Shown here: one piece after another, positions 46,140 to 58,735 of the stretch
Layout of the letters: each line of letters starts with the position of its first letter
Position numbering within the stretch: position 1 is the stretch's first letter
From: Monodelphis domestica
Taxonomy: Eukaryota > Chordata > Mammalia > Didelphimorphia > Didelphidae
NCBI RefSeq assembly: GCF_027887165.1
Contig: NC_077232.1
Coordinates: 84,789,041-84,853,040 of the forward strand
Length of the DNA stretch: 64,000 bases
Direction: 5' to 3'
Notes under the pieces: model-generated
What the model was told of the DNA's origin: nothing
Database searches by the model: none
The model's input: only the letters and a program-made list of their open reading frames with translations
Translations under genes and position numbers: made by a program

Positions 46140-49120
46140 ACCAACATGGCAGAATAACAGAAAGATGTATAGGCAAGCTCCTCCAATGCAATCTATAAAT
46201 GCACCAGACTGAGTCCTGATCAGGAAGTATGAGAAAACCTCAGTCAATCATTTTTCCAGCTGAGGTTGGCAAAGAGAGACAGACAAAAAGTAATGAATAA
46301 TAGAGCCTGGCTCTAACCAGGAGCCTGCCATGCCCCAAGGCGTATTCTTGCTCCCAGGTACTGAAAGAGGACTGAGGCTTTATTTGAGGTCAGGAGTGGT
46401 CCCAGGGCACCTCAGCCTCATGAAGGAGTTGGAATGGGTATCAATGGGACTTCATTGGTGTATTGATAATAAGAGAATAAGAGAATAAAATAAGTAGCAA
46501 GCAACAGTAGAGTGACTATAATGCCAGGGGCTGTTAAGATTGCAGCCCTCCAGCCTCATCCAAAGCCCAAAGTGTAATAACATGGACAGGAATCCTAGTC
46601 TAGAGAAGGACCTGTAGTCCTTTTGCTTCTAACTTGCAAAGCTTTTCAAATAGTTTGTCAATGGCTGAGTCTAGAGATAGTCTATTAGAACTTCCAATCA
46701 GGGATGTCATCACAGCAACTTGCTGAAGGAACTTAGACTAGAAGGATAGTGATCATACTTTGTCCCAGATTCAATTATTTTGGGAGTCCTAAAATCTTAT
46801 CAGTCTGCAGTCTAGGCTGTTCTTAATATTTGGGAAAATATAATAGTCAATATCACAAGAAAACAGAAGAAGGAAGGACCCAAAAGAACAAAAGTACCTT
46901 GGAGATGGCAACAGTGGCACAGCACTGTCTGAAGTTCTCCCTTTAGAGATGGTAAGGGGGCTGGGCAATTGGTCAGAAAGATTACATGGGAATTCAAGCT
47001 GGCACTGCACACAAGATGCTCCTATATTGCCCATTCACAGTTCCTGGCCACATTCCAGAGTGGAGAGAAGCCTTAACACTTACAACTGGAGGGGAACAGG
47101 GGCCTTGGTCATAATTCCTGGATTGAGAGGAATGCTAGGACTTGTGGCTACAGAGGAACAGTGATACTTCTTGGGCAAAGATCAGAGGACAGACCAGGAA
47201 AGCAGTGACCACATCTCTCCTTGAAGTCCTTGAAGGCTTTTGGGAAGTACAAGAAACTTACCAGTACTAAGTTTGAGAAAAGCAGCATAAAATAGCCAAA
47301 TTTTGTTCCTTTCTTCCCCTACTAATCCCCTAGGAGCAGGGTCTAATTTTTACATCATATTCAAAGCCAAGAAATAGGCTGGACAACAAAAAATAACTTG
47401 ACTATTAAAAGTTCATGTGGTGACAGGGAAGATTAAGATTCAAACTCAGAAGAAAAGAGCAACAGAAAAACTTCTATATGCAAAACATCAGAGGGAAAAA
47501 AAATACAAATTTGACTCCAGTAAGAGTTCCTGGAAGAGCTACAGAAAGAGATAAGAATGGGAGAGGAAATATTGGGAAAAGAAATGAGAATGATAAAAAA
47601 ATGTATAAAAAGAGAATTAACAGCTTGATAAAAGAGGCACCCCCAAAATGCTAAAGAAAATAGCTTCCTAAAAGACAGAACTGGCCTAATGCTAAAAGAG
47701 GCAGAAAAGCTTACTGAAGATAAGCATTCTTTTAAAAGAAGAGCTGGAAAAATAAAAAAAAAGAGATATACAAATTCACTAAAGAAAAGAACTTAAAAAG
47801 GAGAATTGGCCAAATAGAAAAAGAGGTACAAAAATCTCAATGAAGAAAAATATCCTTTACAAATGAGATATAGGCAACTGGAAACTAATGATTCCACAAG
47901 ACAAGAAGAAGCAATAAAACAAATTCAAAAGAATTTAAAAAAGAATGATATAAAATATCAGGGAAAAAACTCACCTGGAAAATAGAGTTAAGATGAATAA
48001 CTTAAGAATTGTATTACCTGAAATGCCATGGTTTAGAAATCTAGACATATTTCAAGAAATTATTAAAAAACAAACAAACCTGTCCAGATATCTTAGATCC
48101 AGAGGGTAAAATACAAATGGAAAGAAGCTATCTATCATCTCCTGAAATAGAACCCAAAATGAAAACTTCTGGGAATATTATAGACAAATTCCAGAGCTCT
48201 CAGATCAAAGAGAAAATATTGCCAGAAAGAAACAATTCCAATATTGTGGCACTACAGTCAGGATCACACATTGAAGAAGCAGAGGTCTTGGAATATATTC
48301 TGGAAGGCAATGGACCTAGAATAAAACCAAGCATAACCTACCCAGCAAAACTTTAGGGGAGAAAAATGAACATTCAATGAAATGGGGGACTTTCAAGCAT
48401 TCCTGATCAAAAGACCAGAATCAAATAGAAAATTTCATATCCAAACAAAAGACTCAAGGGAAGCATAAAAAAAGGTAAACATGAAAGAATAACCATAGGG
48501 AGAGGGATGAAGGAAGGAAAAGTTCACATCTCAAAATTTAAAATAAATAATATTAAAATTAAATAATTATTTTCAAAAGCATTAACTATAAACCTGAATA
48601 AGCAATCATATGAGACTAAACAGAGATATATCATTTATCAAATATTTAAATAACAATTCATTCAAATACCATATAAGTAGAAAAAATAGGAAAAGAAGGT
48701 ATCCAAATTCCTTCTATGAGCAAATATGGTCTTGATACCTAAGCCAGGGAAGATCAAAACAGAGAAAGAAAAGTGTAGACCAATATCCCTAATGAATACT
48801 GATGTAAAACTATTTAAGAAAATATTAGCAAGGAGACTACAGAAACATGTCACAAAGATTATACAATATGAGCAGGTTATATTTATATCAAGAATGGAAG
48901 ACTGGTTCAATATTAGGAAAACTACAAACATAATAGCAATAATAATACAAATTATGATTATATCAATAGATGGCAAAAGCTTTTCATAACATACAACACT
49001 TCTCTTAAATTAGAAACCATAGGAATAAATGCATCTTTCTTTAATAACATAAGTAGAATCTATCTAAAAGGCTTTTCCAATAAGATTAAAGTTAAGATAC
49101 TTGTTATCAACATTACCATT
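46140..49120 (+). mobile_element. L1, decayed, with 5' UTR, ORF1 and a short piece of ORF2
   Basis: The 5' end resembles an L1 promoter region (GGAACCAACATGGCAGAATA near 46137). A coiled-coil-like ORF1 follows at about 47500-48000, with its C-terminal domain at 48117-48356 (MKTSGNIIDKFQSSQIKEK and ITYPAKL, as in other L1 ORF1 proteins). Reverse transcriptase sequence appears at 48726-48989 ([20 protein letters not shown]). The space between ORF1 and this block is only about 370 bases, so the endonuclease region is deleted. Confidence 0.75.
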
Positions 49121-49794
49121 CAACACAATGCTATAAATGCTACATTTACAATGCTACAACAAGAGAAGTTGAACAATGATGTCAAGAGGTTTTGAGATGT
49201 ATTGAAGTTGAAGGGAGGGAGTTCAAGGTAAATGGCATCATTTCCCAAGTAAAATATAAGAAGATCCTCAGTTGAGAAGATGGGAGAAAGAATTGGTTGG
49301 GAGATATGAGGAGAGAAGGGAAGGCTTGGAGTAGCCTCTGTACTGGGAGTGGGAAAAAGAATCAATTAGCAAGAAATAAAAGAATTCTTTTGCTGCAATG
49401 GAAACCCATCTGAAATTAGATTACAAATTTTGAGTGAACCCAACCTTTTCAGTTGTACGATTTCCCCTAGTTCCATTCAGTAGCATGTGAGTAGAAATAA
49501 AGGACCTAGATGGTAGGAGTAATAGAATATTGGAGTTTGGCAAAGTGTGACCATCAATAGGATAGAGGGACAAGGGATTTGAGAGCAGAGATTAGTGCAC
49601 AGTTTATTAACCTGGGATAGTATTGGATTGGTGAGAATGTGATAAGTGGGTTTAAGAGTAGATAAAGCAGAGGGAGAGGCATAATGACAGAATGGGGACT
49701 ACTGAGTTTTGATTGTTTAAGTGAAATGCCTGTGGGCAGGGCAAGATCAAACATGTGATTATCTTTTTATGTAGTTGAGGCCGAATGAAGGAAT
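49121..49794. other. Unclassified repeat-like, purine-rich stretch
   Basis: G/A-rich sequence in the style of a LINE antisense strand (GGGATAGTATTGGATTGGTG) that I cannot assign to a family. Confidence 0.3.
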
Positions 49795-50349
49795 AAGTCA
49801 TAAAATCACAGATTTTTGAAAGTCTGAAGGGACCTCAGTTATTATCTAGTACCTCATACCCCCAAAGAATCTGTTATCACACCCATTTCTGTTATTCTAA
49901 TTATAACATACTGTATTAGTGATCATTCAGCTTTCCAGGAAGGAGGGGTCTACTGCCTCTTGAGTTATCTCACTCCACTTTGGGACAGCTCTTATCATTA
50001 GGAAGTTTTTTTATGACATGAAATTTATATTGGCCTCTTAGTAACTTCTATTCATTGTTTTTTATATCCTGCTTCTTGTTTACTAATAGAACAAGTTTAC
50101 TCTTTCCTCCAGTTGACAGCCCTTAAAATAGAGCACAGTTATACTTCTCTTGAGTTTTCTTTTGTCCAGTTCTTTCAAATGACCCTCATAGGGTATGGAA
50201 GATATGGCCCTTCACCATCCTGCTTGCACTCCTCTGGATACTTTCTAACTTATCAGTATCCTTCAGCTATGACACTCAATCCTGATCATAATGCTCCAGA
50301 TGAAGTTTGAGGAGAGAAGAATATAATGAGACTATCACCTCTATATTTC

Positions 50350-51000
50350 TGGAAGCTATCAGCTAGGCAGGCAGCCACTGAGCACTTATTACATACTTAC
50401 TATGTGCCAGCCATTGGGTTAAGTGCTGGGTATTTGAAATAAGGTGAAAAGATCCCCAGCCTTCAAAGAATTCACATTTTAATGGGTGACACAAGGTGTA
50501 AATAACTAGGTATATATCTATATCTATATCTATATCTATATCTATATCTATATCTATATCTATATCTATATCTATATCTATATATCTTAGAGAAAATGGT
50601 ATGGGAGAGGAAAGCACTAACAGCAAACACTGGGAAAGGCCTCCTGAAGAAGGCAGAAGTTGAGCTGAGTCTTGAAGGAAGCCAGATAAAGTAAAAAAAA
50701 GTAGAAATGAGGAGAGAGAGAGAGAGAGCATTCCAGCCATAGGAGAGAGACAGTGGGAAGGCATGGAAAGAGGAGATGGAGTCAAGAACTTTAGTGGACT
50801 GGTGTCACTGGATTGTATAGAGTACAGAGGAGATTAAAGTATTTAAGGACTTTTACATTTGGTTTTGTGGTAAAAGGGAACCACTGTAGGGTATTGAGTC
50901 AGGGAATGACATAGTAGTCACACCTGTGTTTCTGGAAAATCACTTTGGCATCTGAGTGGAGGTTGAATTGAAGTGGGGAGAGACTTGGGACAGGGAAATC
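50350..51000 (-). mobile_element. L2 LINE nested in L3
   Basis: The reversed L2 end GAGCACTTATTACATACTTA, then TTGAGCTGAGTCTTGAAGGA, and GACATAGTAGTCACACCTGT. It carries an internal hexanucleotide microsatellite. Confidence 0.78.
50510..50587. repeat. (TATATC)n microsatellite
   Basis: About 12 nearly perfect TATATC units lie inside the L2. The purity points to recent expansion. Confidence 0.93.
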
Positions 51001-51650
51001 AAAAGGTGACAGATGATGAAGACCAGATTGAACAAAGAAGAGGGAAAGCTACACTTCTCTTAATGCAGCCCAAGATTACATTAGCTTTTTTGGAATGCCA
51101 CATCATCTTGCTTTCCCATATTGAACTTAACAGTTCTCTAAAACCTTCAGATCTTTTAAAAAAAATCTGCTGCCTTTTTATTTGGGAAGTTATTTTTTTT
51201 GTATCTAAGGATAATACTATATTTTTTCTTATTGAATTTCATCTTAGAAGATTAATCCTAGTACTCAAGCATTTTTGGATCTTGATTCTTTCATCTTATG
51301 AATTAACTATCTTTCTCATTTTTTATGTTACCTTAGTGTTTGATAAACTTGTCATTTCTGCCTTTATTCAAGTTATCAATTAAAAATGTTAAATACCACA
51401 AGATTAAGCATGGATACCTAGGGTACCTCACTAAAGACCTCCTGCTAGATGTTGAATCATTAATGACTACTCTTTGAGTCTGGCCATTCAATCAATTTTG
51501 AGTCCATCTAATATTATTTTAATTTTTATCAAATCCATCTCTCCATCTTCTCCACAAAGATGACGTGAGCTACTTATAAAAAGCTTTGCTGAAATTTAGT
51601 TAACCAACATCTACAGTCATGGAAGTTGAGATAAAAAAGAAATGAATTGT

Positions 51651-52839
51651 TTGAGGGGACATAATCACATATATTGAAATACCAAAATACTGTATTGAAT
51701 TTTTGGGGAATGGAAGAAAATATCTTTGTACCCTGGTCCCAAGATAGTGTCAATTAATTAAGCTTTCCATTTGAGGCAGTTCCAAAAATTTCATTTTTAA
51801 TGCAAAACAATTTTTTTTATTAAGCTACCTTTTGGAGATCAATTCATTTGTTATTAATTGAAGTTTGATTTGAATTTCAGACATTCAGGAGTTTTTGAGT
51901 GATTGGCAATATTTTATTATGTATACTGCCTACATGAAAATACTTAGATTTTTATTTTCTTTTTGAAAACTCATAATTATTCCCACATCCTTACTGATTA
52001 TTATGATAATCTCCAGGCATAGATTTTTGCCATTTATTCAAGTAGGAAGCTTTTGTTTTATTAAATGACTTTATGTATACAAATAGACAGATATTAAGTA
52101 TTTAAATATTTTGTAATTATGTAATTTCATAAATAAGGTTCTTTTGGTCTTATCCACATGCCTACCTTACATCCAGACTTTATATGCCTTCAGGGAAGGC
52201 ATATTTTAAATCTTGGTGCCTGAAGCATGGCCTTAACTATAGTGGTCACTTGTGAATAAATTGAATTAAATTTGCAGTGCATTTTAATTAAAATCAATCA
52301 TCTGATTTAACTTTCCCCTAACTTCTAAATATTAAATGAAGGGAATATAATTTTCCAATCAATGGCTTTAGAAAATATAATTGACAGCCTATGGACCTCC
52401 TATAATATAATTTTAGACTGTCCCTTGAAGATTGTGTAAAGAAAAAATAATTCCATTCTGTATTAGTTCTGTTTTGAACCAATTGTGCATTTATTATATA
52501 TCATATACAACATACTGTGTAAGATGTAACATGTTATTACAATGTTAAGACACACGAGGGTGCTCTAAACAGTAAACATAAAGAAAAATGTTTAGCTACT
52601 AAAATTTAGGGGTAGTTGAAAATACCTAATACAACAATGTCCATTGTTGACAACATTAGTGAATTCTGACTCCTGTGATTAGGCAAACTAACTGACCTTT
52701 TTATTACACCCAGTTTCCTAGACAACTTTAATAACATAAAATGATTTTGAGATTGGATTTAAGGGATTCAGATGTATCAAAGATTCCAATCCAAAGGGTA
52801 TCCAATTTAGTAAATGCTTCTGGGGTTTAGAGATTCAAT
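51651..52839. other. Intron 7, nothing recognised
   Basis: Very AT-rich, unique-looking DNA. I see no repeat, exon or RNA gene that I can support. Confidence 0.4.
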
Positions 52840-53165
52840 TCAGTTAAGTAAACATTATTAAGTACCTATGATGTGTTTAATATAGAGAAGAAAAACAACA
52901 CTGTTCCTGTCTCAAGGAGTGTACATTCTATAGAAAAGACAAGCCCTGAGAGATGAGAAATCTAGTAAATTGACAAAAAGGTCCTCCAGAGGTGGAGGCA
53001 GTTCCTGAGATGGCATTAGGAGAGGCAGATAGCTTTTCAGATTTGGGGATCAGGCTTTGAAAAGTTGTAGAATGAGAGAAGGAATGTTACCCATGAGGAG
53101 CAGGAGGTCAGACAGTTTGTCTGGAGTAAAACATGAGTGAGGAAGTCAGTTAGAAACTATGTGGC
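52840..53165 (-). mobile_element. L2 3' fragment
   Basis: The stretch TTAAGTACCTATGATGTGTT followed by CTCAAGGAGTGTACATTCTA is a reversed L2 terminus and UTR. Confidence 0.65.
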
Positions 53166-53304
53166 ATTTAATACTCCTCATAACCAGACCCCTTTCTTTT
53201 TCTCCTTCTTATATGCTACTTCCTTCCATATTATGATTCGGCTTCCCTAGCTGCTCTAGTTGCTGTTCATCACAAACAGCATTTCATCCTCTGTTTTCAG
53301 GCAA

Positions 53305-53490
53305 TGAGGAATTATGGTGGATAGTGTGCTGGATTTGGAGTCAGAAAGATCTGAGTTCAAATCCAACTTCAGGCAGCTGTGTGATTCCAGGCAAGTCACT
53401 TAACTGACACCTGCCTCAGTTTCCTTATGTGTAAAATGGAGTTAGTAACAGCAACTTCTTGTGAGGATCAAATAAGATTATATTTGTTTT
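53305..53490 (+). mobile_element. MIR-type or RTE-headed SINE
   Basis: Bases ATAGTGTGCTGGATTTGGAG, GTGATTCCAGGCAAGTCACT and TTGTGAGGATCAAATAAGAT follow the CORE-SINE plan on the + strand. Confidence 0.7.
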
Positions 53491-54020
53491 TTATTTTTAT
53501 TTTATATTTCTTGTCATGCAAAACATGCTTTCATATTGGTCATTGTTGTAAGAGCAAACTTATACAAAACCAAAACTCCAAAATAAAGCCATAAATGCAC
53601 CGCTGTGAAAGACAACTCCAACATTCTTCTGTGGAGGTGGAGAGCATTCCTTGTCATAAGCCTTTTAGGATGGTCCCAGATCATTGCATGGCCGAGAATA
53701 GCCAAGTTTTCACAGATAATCGTTGTATAAAATTGCTGTTACTATGTACAATGTTCTCTGGGTTCTGCTTATTCCACTCTGCATCATTTTCCTGAAGATC
53801 TTTCCAGCTTTTTCTGAAATCTTCTTGCTCATCATTTCTTATAGCACAATCGTATTTCATGACCAACATGTACCACAGTTTGTTCAACCATTCCCCAACT
53901 GATGGATATCCCATCATTCTCCAATTCTTTATTACCACAAAAAAGCTGCTATAAATACTTTTGTATGAGTAGGCCTTTTCTCCTTTTTTTATTATGAGAT
54001 GATATTTGTAAAGCACTTAG
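53491..54020 (-). mobile_element. L1 ORF2 C-terminus and 3' UTR
   Basis: The minus-strand frame 53681-54016 reads SSFFVVIKNWRMMGYPSVGE and [20 protein letters not shown], matching the last 90 residues of the L1 ORF2 at the window start. It ends in a U-rich complement of the tail at 53485. This is a different, older L1 subfamily. Confidence 0.85.
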
Positions 54021-54059
54021 CATAATGCCTGGCATTATAAATTAATGCTTGTTCCTTTG

Positions 54060-54395
54060 TTCCCCAGCCTCATTCTCCCTTCCATGTCTTTGCACCAAAT
54101 CGTCCTGTGCCTGTGTTCCTTCTTCACCTCTGCTTCTTAGTCTTCCTGACTGCTTCAGGATTCATCTCAAATGTTCCTTTCTGTAGAATGGCTTTCCTGG
54201 CCTTCCTCACTGCTGAGTTTTCAGATGTCCTTCCTATCCACTGCGGTCTTCTGTGTCCCTGGCTAATTGTGGGTCTCTGCTATGAGATTGTTTGCTCCTT
54301 AAGAGCAGAAACAGTGTGTTGGCTTTCTTTGTATCATTAGCATTCAGTACAGTGTCTGCTCCAAGAAAATACTTAATAAATGTTTGCTGTTATTG
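54060..54395 (+). mobile_element. L2 3' region
   Basis: The order CTTCAGGATTCATCTCAAAT, TCCTTAAGAGCAGAAACAGT and AATACTTAATAAATGTTTGC is the L2 ORF end and terminus. Confidence 0.72.
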
Positions 54396-54404
54396 AAATA
54401 AGTT

Positions 54405-54660
54405 TGAAAGTACAGTTTGGAGTCAGATTGTGAGGACTTTAATGCCAAATAGGGAGTTGATTTTTTTATCTCAGAGGTGACAGGGAGCTTCACCAGCTTC
54501 TTGAGGGGAATGACGTGGTCACATTCAGGTTTTGGGAATATAAATTTAGCATTTATATGAAGGATAGACTGGAGGAGGGGGATAGGATGGAAGAAAGATC
54601 AATTAGAAGGTTCTTACAGTAATCCCAGTAAAAGGAAAGAAAGCACTGAATTAGTTCAGT
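54405..54660 (-). mobile_element. L2 fragment, opposite orientation
   Basis: GTCAGATTGTGAGGACTTTA and AGGGGAATGACGTGGTCACA match the reversed L2 ORF. It abuts the L2 at 54.06 kb, facing the other way. Confidence 0.6.
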
Positions 54661-54779
54661 GATTAATCCTACTAACCCCATTCTATAACATACATGAAAA
54701 AGGAGATCTAGAGAAGGTATCTTTCTTGCTCCAAATCAGGCACTCAACAGGCCACATCTAAAGGCAGTTCATTTTTTAA

Positions 54780-54972
54780 AAATACTTACTTTCCACTTTC
54801 CATCTTAGAATCAATACTCTATATTAGTTAAAAGACAGAAGAGTAGCAATGTCTAGGAAATGGGGGTTAAATGACTTGCTCAGGGTTACACACTGTCTGA
54901 GGACATATTTGAACCCAGGACTTCTTGTCTCTAGGCCTAGATCTCAATTTACTGAACCACCTAGCTTCCCTT
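54780..54972 (-). mobile_element. Marsupial SINE1
   Basis: CTTTCCATCTTAGAATCAAT at the left and GAACCACCTAGCTTCCC at the right show a diverged minus-strand copy. Confidence 0.82.
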
Positions 54973-55619
54973 GGTTAAATAAAAGAGAAACCTTATAAAG
55001 AATTTGGAGCTTTCCAAAAATATGTACACTTTCTCCCTCAATCCCAGGTATTCATATTTCCTTATATATACCTGAAAATATAGTCATTTGTAAGTTCTTT
55101 AGCAGATTGTTGTCAGTATGATTTAGTTTTGGAATGTAGACAATAATGATCTGAGTAAATCCATCTCCTGAGGGATAGTCTTCCACCTTCAACTAGTGTA
55201 GTTCCTTTCTTAGTGAAATAATCTGAATTTATGCCAACAAAATGTCATTTCTGTATCTGCCTGCTTGTGTCATTAGTCTTATTTTCTAAAGTTCTCTTTA
55301 TTGCTGCCTCAATAAAAGAATACAGTTTATGAAATTGAGAATGATCTTAATAACCAGGTAAGTTGCTATAGGAACTACTGATATTTTTCAAGTACATTTA
55401 GCACAGTTTATAGAACATCTGTTAGTGTGAATAGGCATGTTCTCTAGAGTATTGTGAAATAAACTTTTCTAAATTGGCAAACTGAATCCTTTCATTATTA
55501 ATATAACTTTTCATTGCATTGATGTATATGGTTGTCCAGTATTTTAAAAACTAGGGACATTATGATCTTGCCAAGTATACTTTTCAGTTCAAGGGAACAT
55601 ATCCATTTCTATTTGAAAC
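54973..55619. other. Intron 7, nothing recognised
   Basis: AT-rich intronic DNA without a recognisable repeat. Confidence 0.4.
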
Positions 55620-55960
55620 ATATACCAGAAAAATGTGAATTAAAAGGGACTTTAGTGGCCACCTAGTCCAGCGTATAACTCAAAGGAAGCCCTTCTGCAG
55701 CCTTTCTGATTAAGGAGTTCTTCAGTCTTTGCTTATAGATTTCAAAAGAGGAAGAGGAGTTGTTGTTTTTGGAAAAAGCTTGGTCTTCTTTTAGAGAATT
55801 TAAAGGGTTAAGAGGCTTTGTCTTTTCTCAAGCTTATCTTGACCTTTTTGCAATTTCCCCAGTTTAATTCTACCTTTAATAACCAAGCAGAATGTCTAAT
55901 CTTTCCTCCATGTAACAACCTTTAAAATCCTTCAAGTCAGCAGGTCTAGTGCTTGCTTTA
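55620..55960 (-). mobile_element. L3/CR1 LINE 3' fragment
   Basis: TAAAAGGGACTTTAGTGGCC and CACCTAGTCCAGC near the left, then CTTTCCTCCATGTAACAACC, follow the reversed L3 end. Confidence 0.65.
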
Positions 55961-56129
55961 GTTTCCATTGTTTAAAAATATTTTTCTTAATGTTTATCAC
56001 ATTATATTACAAGGTACAAATTTTTAAAAATCAGTCATTTTTTTCTAGAATCTTTTAAGACTTGGTTTCATAGTCTTTACTTTGAAGTAACTGAGTACCT
56101 GTATATTTAATTTCTAATACTTTTCACTA

Positions 56130-56300
56130 ACTTGTGTGACCCTCAGCAACTCATCCTCTTTGTGTGTTTCTTCAACTAAAAAGTGGAGATAATAAATAGC
56201 ACCTCCCTCAAAGTATTGTTGTATAGATCAAATGGCACAATGTGTAAAACACTTTGCAAATCTTAAAGCACTGTATAAATGCTAGTTATTATAATTTCTA
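56130..56300 (+). mobile_element. MIR
   Basis: TGTGTGACCCTCAGCAACTC, then AAAAGTGGAGATAATAAATA and ATCTTAAAGCACTGTATAAA show the MIR body and 3' end. Confidence 0.72.
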
Positions 56301-56679
56301 ATTGAATCTATATTTAAGTTTCTAATATTAAAACTTTTCAACAATTTCTAAAAAACAAACCTTATAATTTCATCTCATCATAGAAAACTGTCTCAGGAAA
56401 CTGAGATAAATGTTATCTGAGTATGGATATAGAGGGAAGTCAGTACCTAAAACCTGAGGACAAAATATGACTTCTGTTAACTGTACCACTTTTTTGTCAA
56501 TGCTGTTGTTCCTCAGAATATTAACTGTTCAAGGGCATTTTCCCTTTTGTATCAGTCAGACCATTAGCAAAACAGGAAATGAGACACCTGAATCTTGGGA
56601 ATTGGATGGCTATATGTCTGGCCGTATGTCAATGTCACTGCTCATGCCAGGGCTCATTTCAGCCAGCATATCAATAGCA
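56301..56679. other. Intron 7, nothing recognised
   Basis: The + frame 56467-56682 shows no known features. No repeat is identified. Confidence 0.4.
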
Positions 56680-56925
56680 TGAATAATAGATTACATTTAC
56701 ATAGCATTTTACAGTTTACCAAGATCTTTACACATCTTGTTTATTTGATTTTTATAATAACCTTTTGAGATAGCTAGTGAAAATATTATCCTCATTTTGC
56801 AAAAGAAGAAACTGGATCTTAGAAATGCTTAGTGACTGCCTAGTATCATACAAATAGTGACAGACTTGGGACTTGAATCATGGCCCACTAATTTAAAATC
56901 CAGTTCACTTTTCCTTCTACCTACT
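56680..56925 (-). mobile_element. MIR
   Basis: AGATTACATTTACATAGCAT and TCATTTTGCAAAAGAAGAAA are reversed MIR words. Confidence 0.72.
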
Positions 56926-57084
56926 ATCTTCCATATTCAGTCAGCTCAACTCAATGAGACCATCATTCCTTTTTTTAAAATCACAAATAGTAGTAGTAGT
57001 AATGAAAAGTAATAATAACATACATTTTCCACCCATCAAACTGTTATTTAGCACAAGGAGGAAGGTTTGAAAAGGTTCTGAAAG

Positions 57085-57265
57085 CCCATGGTAATAATAA
57101 AAATGCTTTGCATTTCAGCTTTACAAAGTATTTTTCTTGACCATAAAACTGTGAAGTATGTAGAGTTCAAGTATTATCATCCCCCTGGAGGTAGAGCTTC
57201 AGAGAAGTAAAATGTTTGCCTATCCTGGAAGTTATGCTTGGTAGAGTTTAGGAGTCTGGCCCAAA
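57085..57265 (-). mobile_element. MIR
   Basis: GTAATAATAAAAATGCTTTG starts a second reversed MIR-like element, ending near GGAGTCTGGCCC. Confidence 0.6.
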
Positions 57266-57284
57266 GAACTAAAAGTTCAACTTT

Positions 57285-57903
57285 AAGTGGCTTCCTATTA
57301 CCTCTAGGAGCAAATACAGACTCCACTATTTGGCTTAATCTGGTTCCAACCTTCCCTTCCAGGCTGGTTACACATTGCTCTCTTCCATGAACTCTGGGAA
57401 CCTACATGTTCCTACTTTTCCTCATGTATAGTATTACACTGCCAGGCTCCATGACTTTGCCCCTGCTGTCCCCTCTGCTGGGAGGGCATTCCCTCCTTGC
57501 TTCTGTCTCTTTGCTCACTTGCTGCCTTTATGATTTGTGCAGTCCCTAATTCTCTGTAGGCTTCAATTTCCTTATCAGTAGAATGAGAGGGTTGTACTAG
57601 CTGGTCTCAGAGATCCCTTTCAAGGCTAAATCTAGGATCTGGTAAGTATATGGACATAGATTTTTTGAGAACCTGTTAGAGTCCCTTTAATAGGAAGTTT
57701 TAGTCTTCTCCCTCCAAAGTCACCTTCCATCTATTTGGTCTATACCTGAGTAGGTGTATGGACATGCTTCCTCCCCTTTAGAACGTGAGTTCTTTCTTTC
57801 AAAGCAAAGGCTGTTTCATCTTTTTTTTTTTTTGGTCGATATTCTTCATGCCTAGGACAGTGCCTGGTACACTGTAAGTGGCTGATAAATACTAATTGAT
57901 GGA
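57285..57903 (+). mobile_element. L2 3' region with a MIR-like insertion
   Basis: GTGGCTTCCTATTACCTCTA to GAGGGCATTCCCTCCTTGCT (57285-57530) is L2 ORF. About 57535-57650 is MIR-like (TTATCAGTAGAATGAGAGGG). The L2 resumes and ends at CAGTGCCTGGTACACTGTAA and the terminus near 57900. Confidence 0.72.
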
Positions 57904-58316
57904 TAGAAATAAAACCATTATAAGAATAATTTCTGTAGCTCCATTATATCATTCATTGCTGGCCCCCATCTTTCTGATCAGCTATTCCTCTATGCCTTCT
58001 TAGCCTTTGCCATTCTTGTATGTTTCCTTTTGCAAATTTGCAGTAGGTGATGTACCTACACACTTCAGATTTTCCTCTGTGCCCTTTACTATATCAGGTT
58101 TTGGTAGTATTCCTGCCTTTACTATTTAACCAGCCTACCTCCTCCAGCCTACCTCCTCTTCTGGTCATATCTAGGGAAGGAGAATTTTGTTTTTTGGGTC
58201 AACTCTGATGTTTAATTCATTGTTAACAACATGGTACAACCAGCTTGTGAAATATCAAAATTAGTTCTGTGATACCAACTGAGTTCTGAGTTCTCTTATT
58301 AATTTTTTTTTGGCAG
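57904..58316. other. Intron 7 end, nothing recognised
   Basis: The last 400 bases before exon 8 end in a T-rich tract and TTGGCAG acceptor. No repeat is recognised. Confidence 0.45.
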
Positions 58317-58413
58317 ATTCACTATGTTTCATAATGTTAGAATTCCCCGGGAAAATCTGCTAAACCGAACAGGTGACGTCACCCCAGAGGGAGTCTACAG
58401 TACTTCCTTTAAG
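58317..58413 (+). CDS. ACOX3: ACOX3 exon 8, residues 265-297
   Basis: The exon completes the split glycine codon and encodes [20 protein letters not shown] and [12 protein letters not shown], ending in phase 0 at AAG|GTACAG. The [12 protein letters not shown] block is a conserved acyl-CoA oxidase and dehydrogenase element at the end of the beta domain. The next exon is not in the window, so the intron starting at 58414 runs off the right edge. Confidence 0.94.
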
Positions 58414-58547
58414 GTACAGTACTCTTGTATTGAACTTGTGCATAAAATGAGGACTATCAAAAGAAAATTTATATGAATGATCCATTGTTCATCATACAAA
58501 GAATGACATTTTCCAACAAAGTGAAATTTGGCTCTTTTTGTGGCAGT

Positions 58548-58735
58548 AATATGCAGTAGAAAGAGCATTGAAGCTGGAGTGCTGGATTAGAATTTGAATC
58601 TCAGCTTGTTTCTACTGCAAATGTGAGCTTGGGCAAGTCACTCAATCTGTGTGGGTTTCAGTTATCTCATCCGAAAAATGAAGGGGCTGGGCTAGAAGAT
58701 TTCTAAGGGACTTCCCAGTTCTAAAGGGCATCTGA
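58548..58735 (+). mobile_element. MIR
   Basis: TGCAGTAGAAAGAGCATTGA, GAGCTTGGGCAAGTCACTCA and GCTGGGCTAGAAGATTTCTA follow the MIR order on the + strand. Confidence 0.75.

Larger units (their letters stand above)
49795..51650 (-). mobile_element. L3/CR1 LINE split by an L2
   Basis: The left part, 49795-50345, runs from the L3 terminus (AATCACAGATTTTTGAAAGT) to AATGCTCCAGATGAAGTTTG. The right part resumes at about 51040 with CTTAATGCAGCCCAAGATTA and continues to GAAATTTAGTTAACC near 51605. The order is that of a reversed L3/CR1 3' region, so the L2 between is a later insertion. Confidence 0.78.

Noticed and set aside
50363-50785. A 140-residue minus frame with an alternating I-D repeat
   Set aside because: The repeat is the translation of the TATATC microsatellite, and the rest is L2 antisense sequence.
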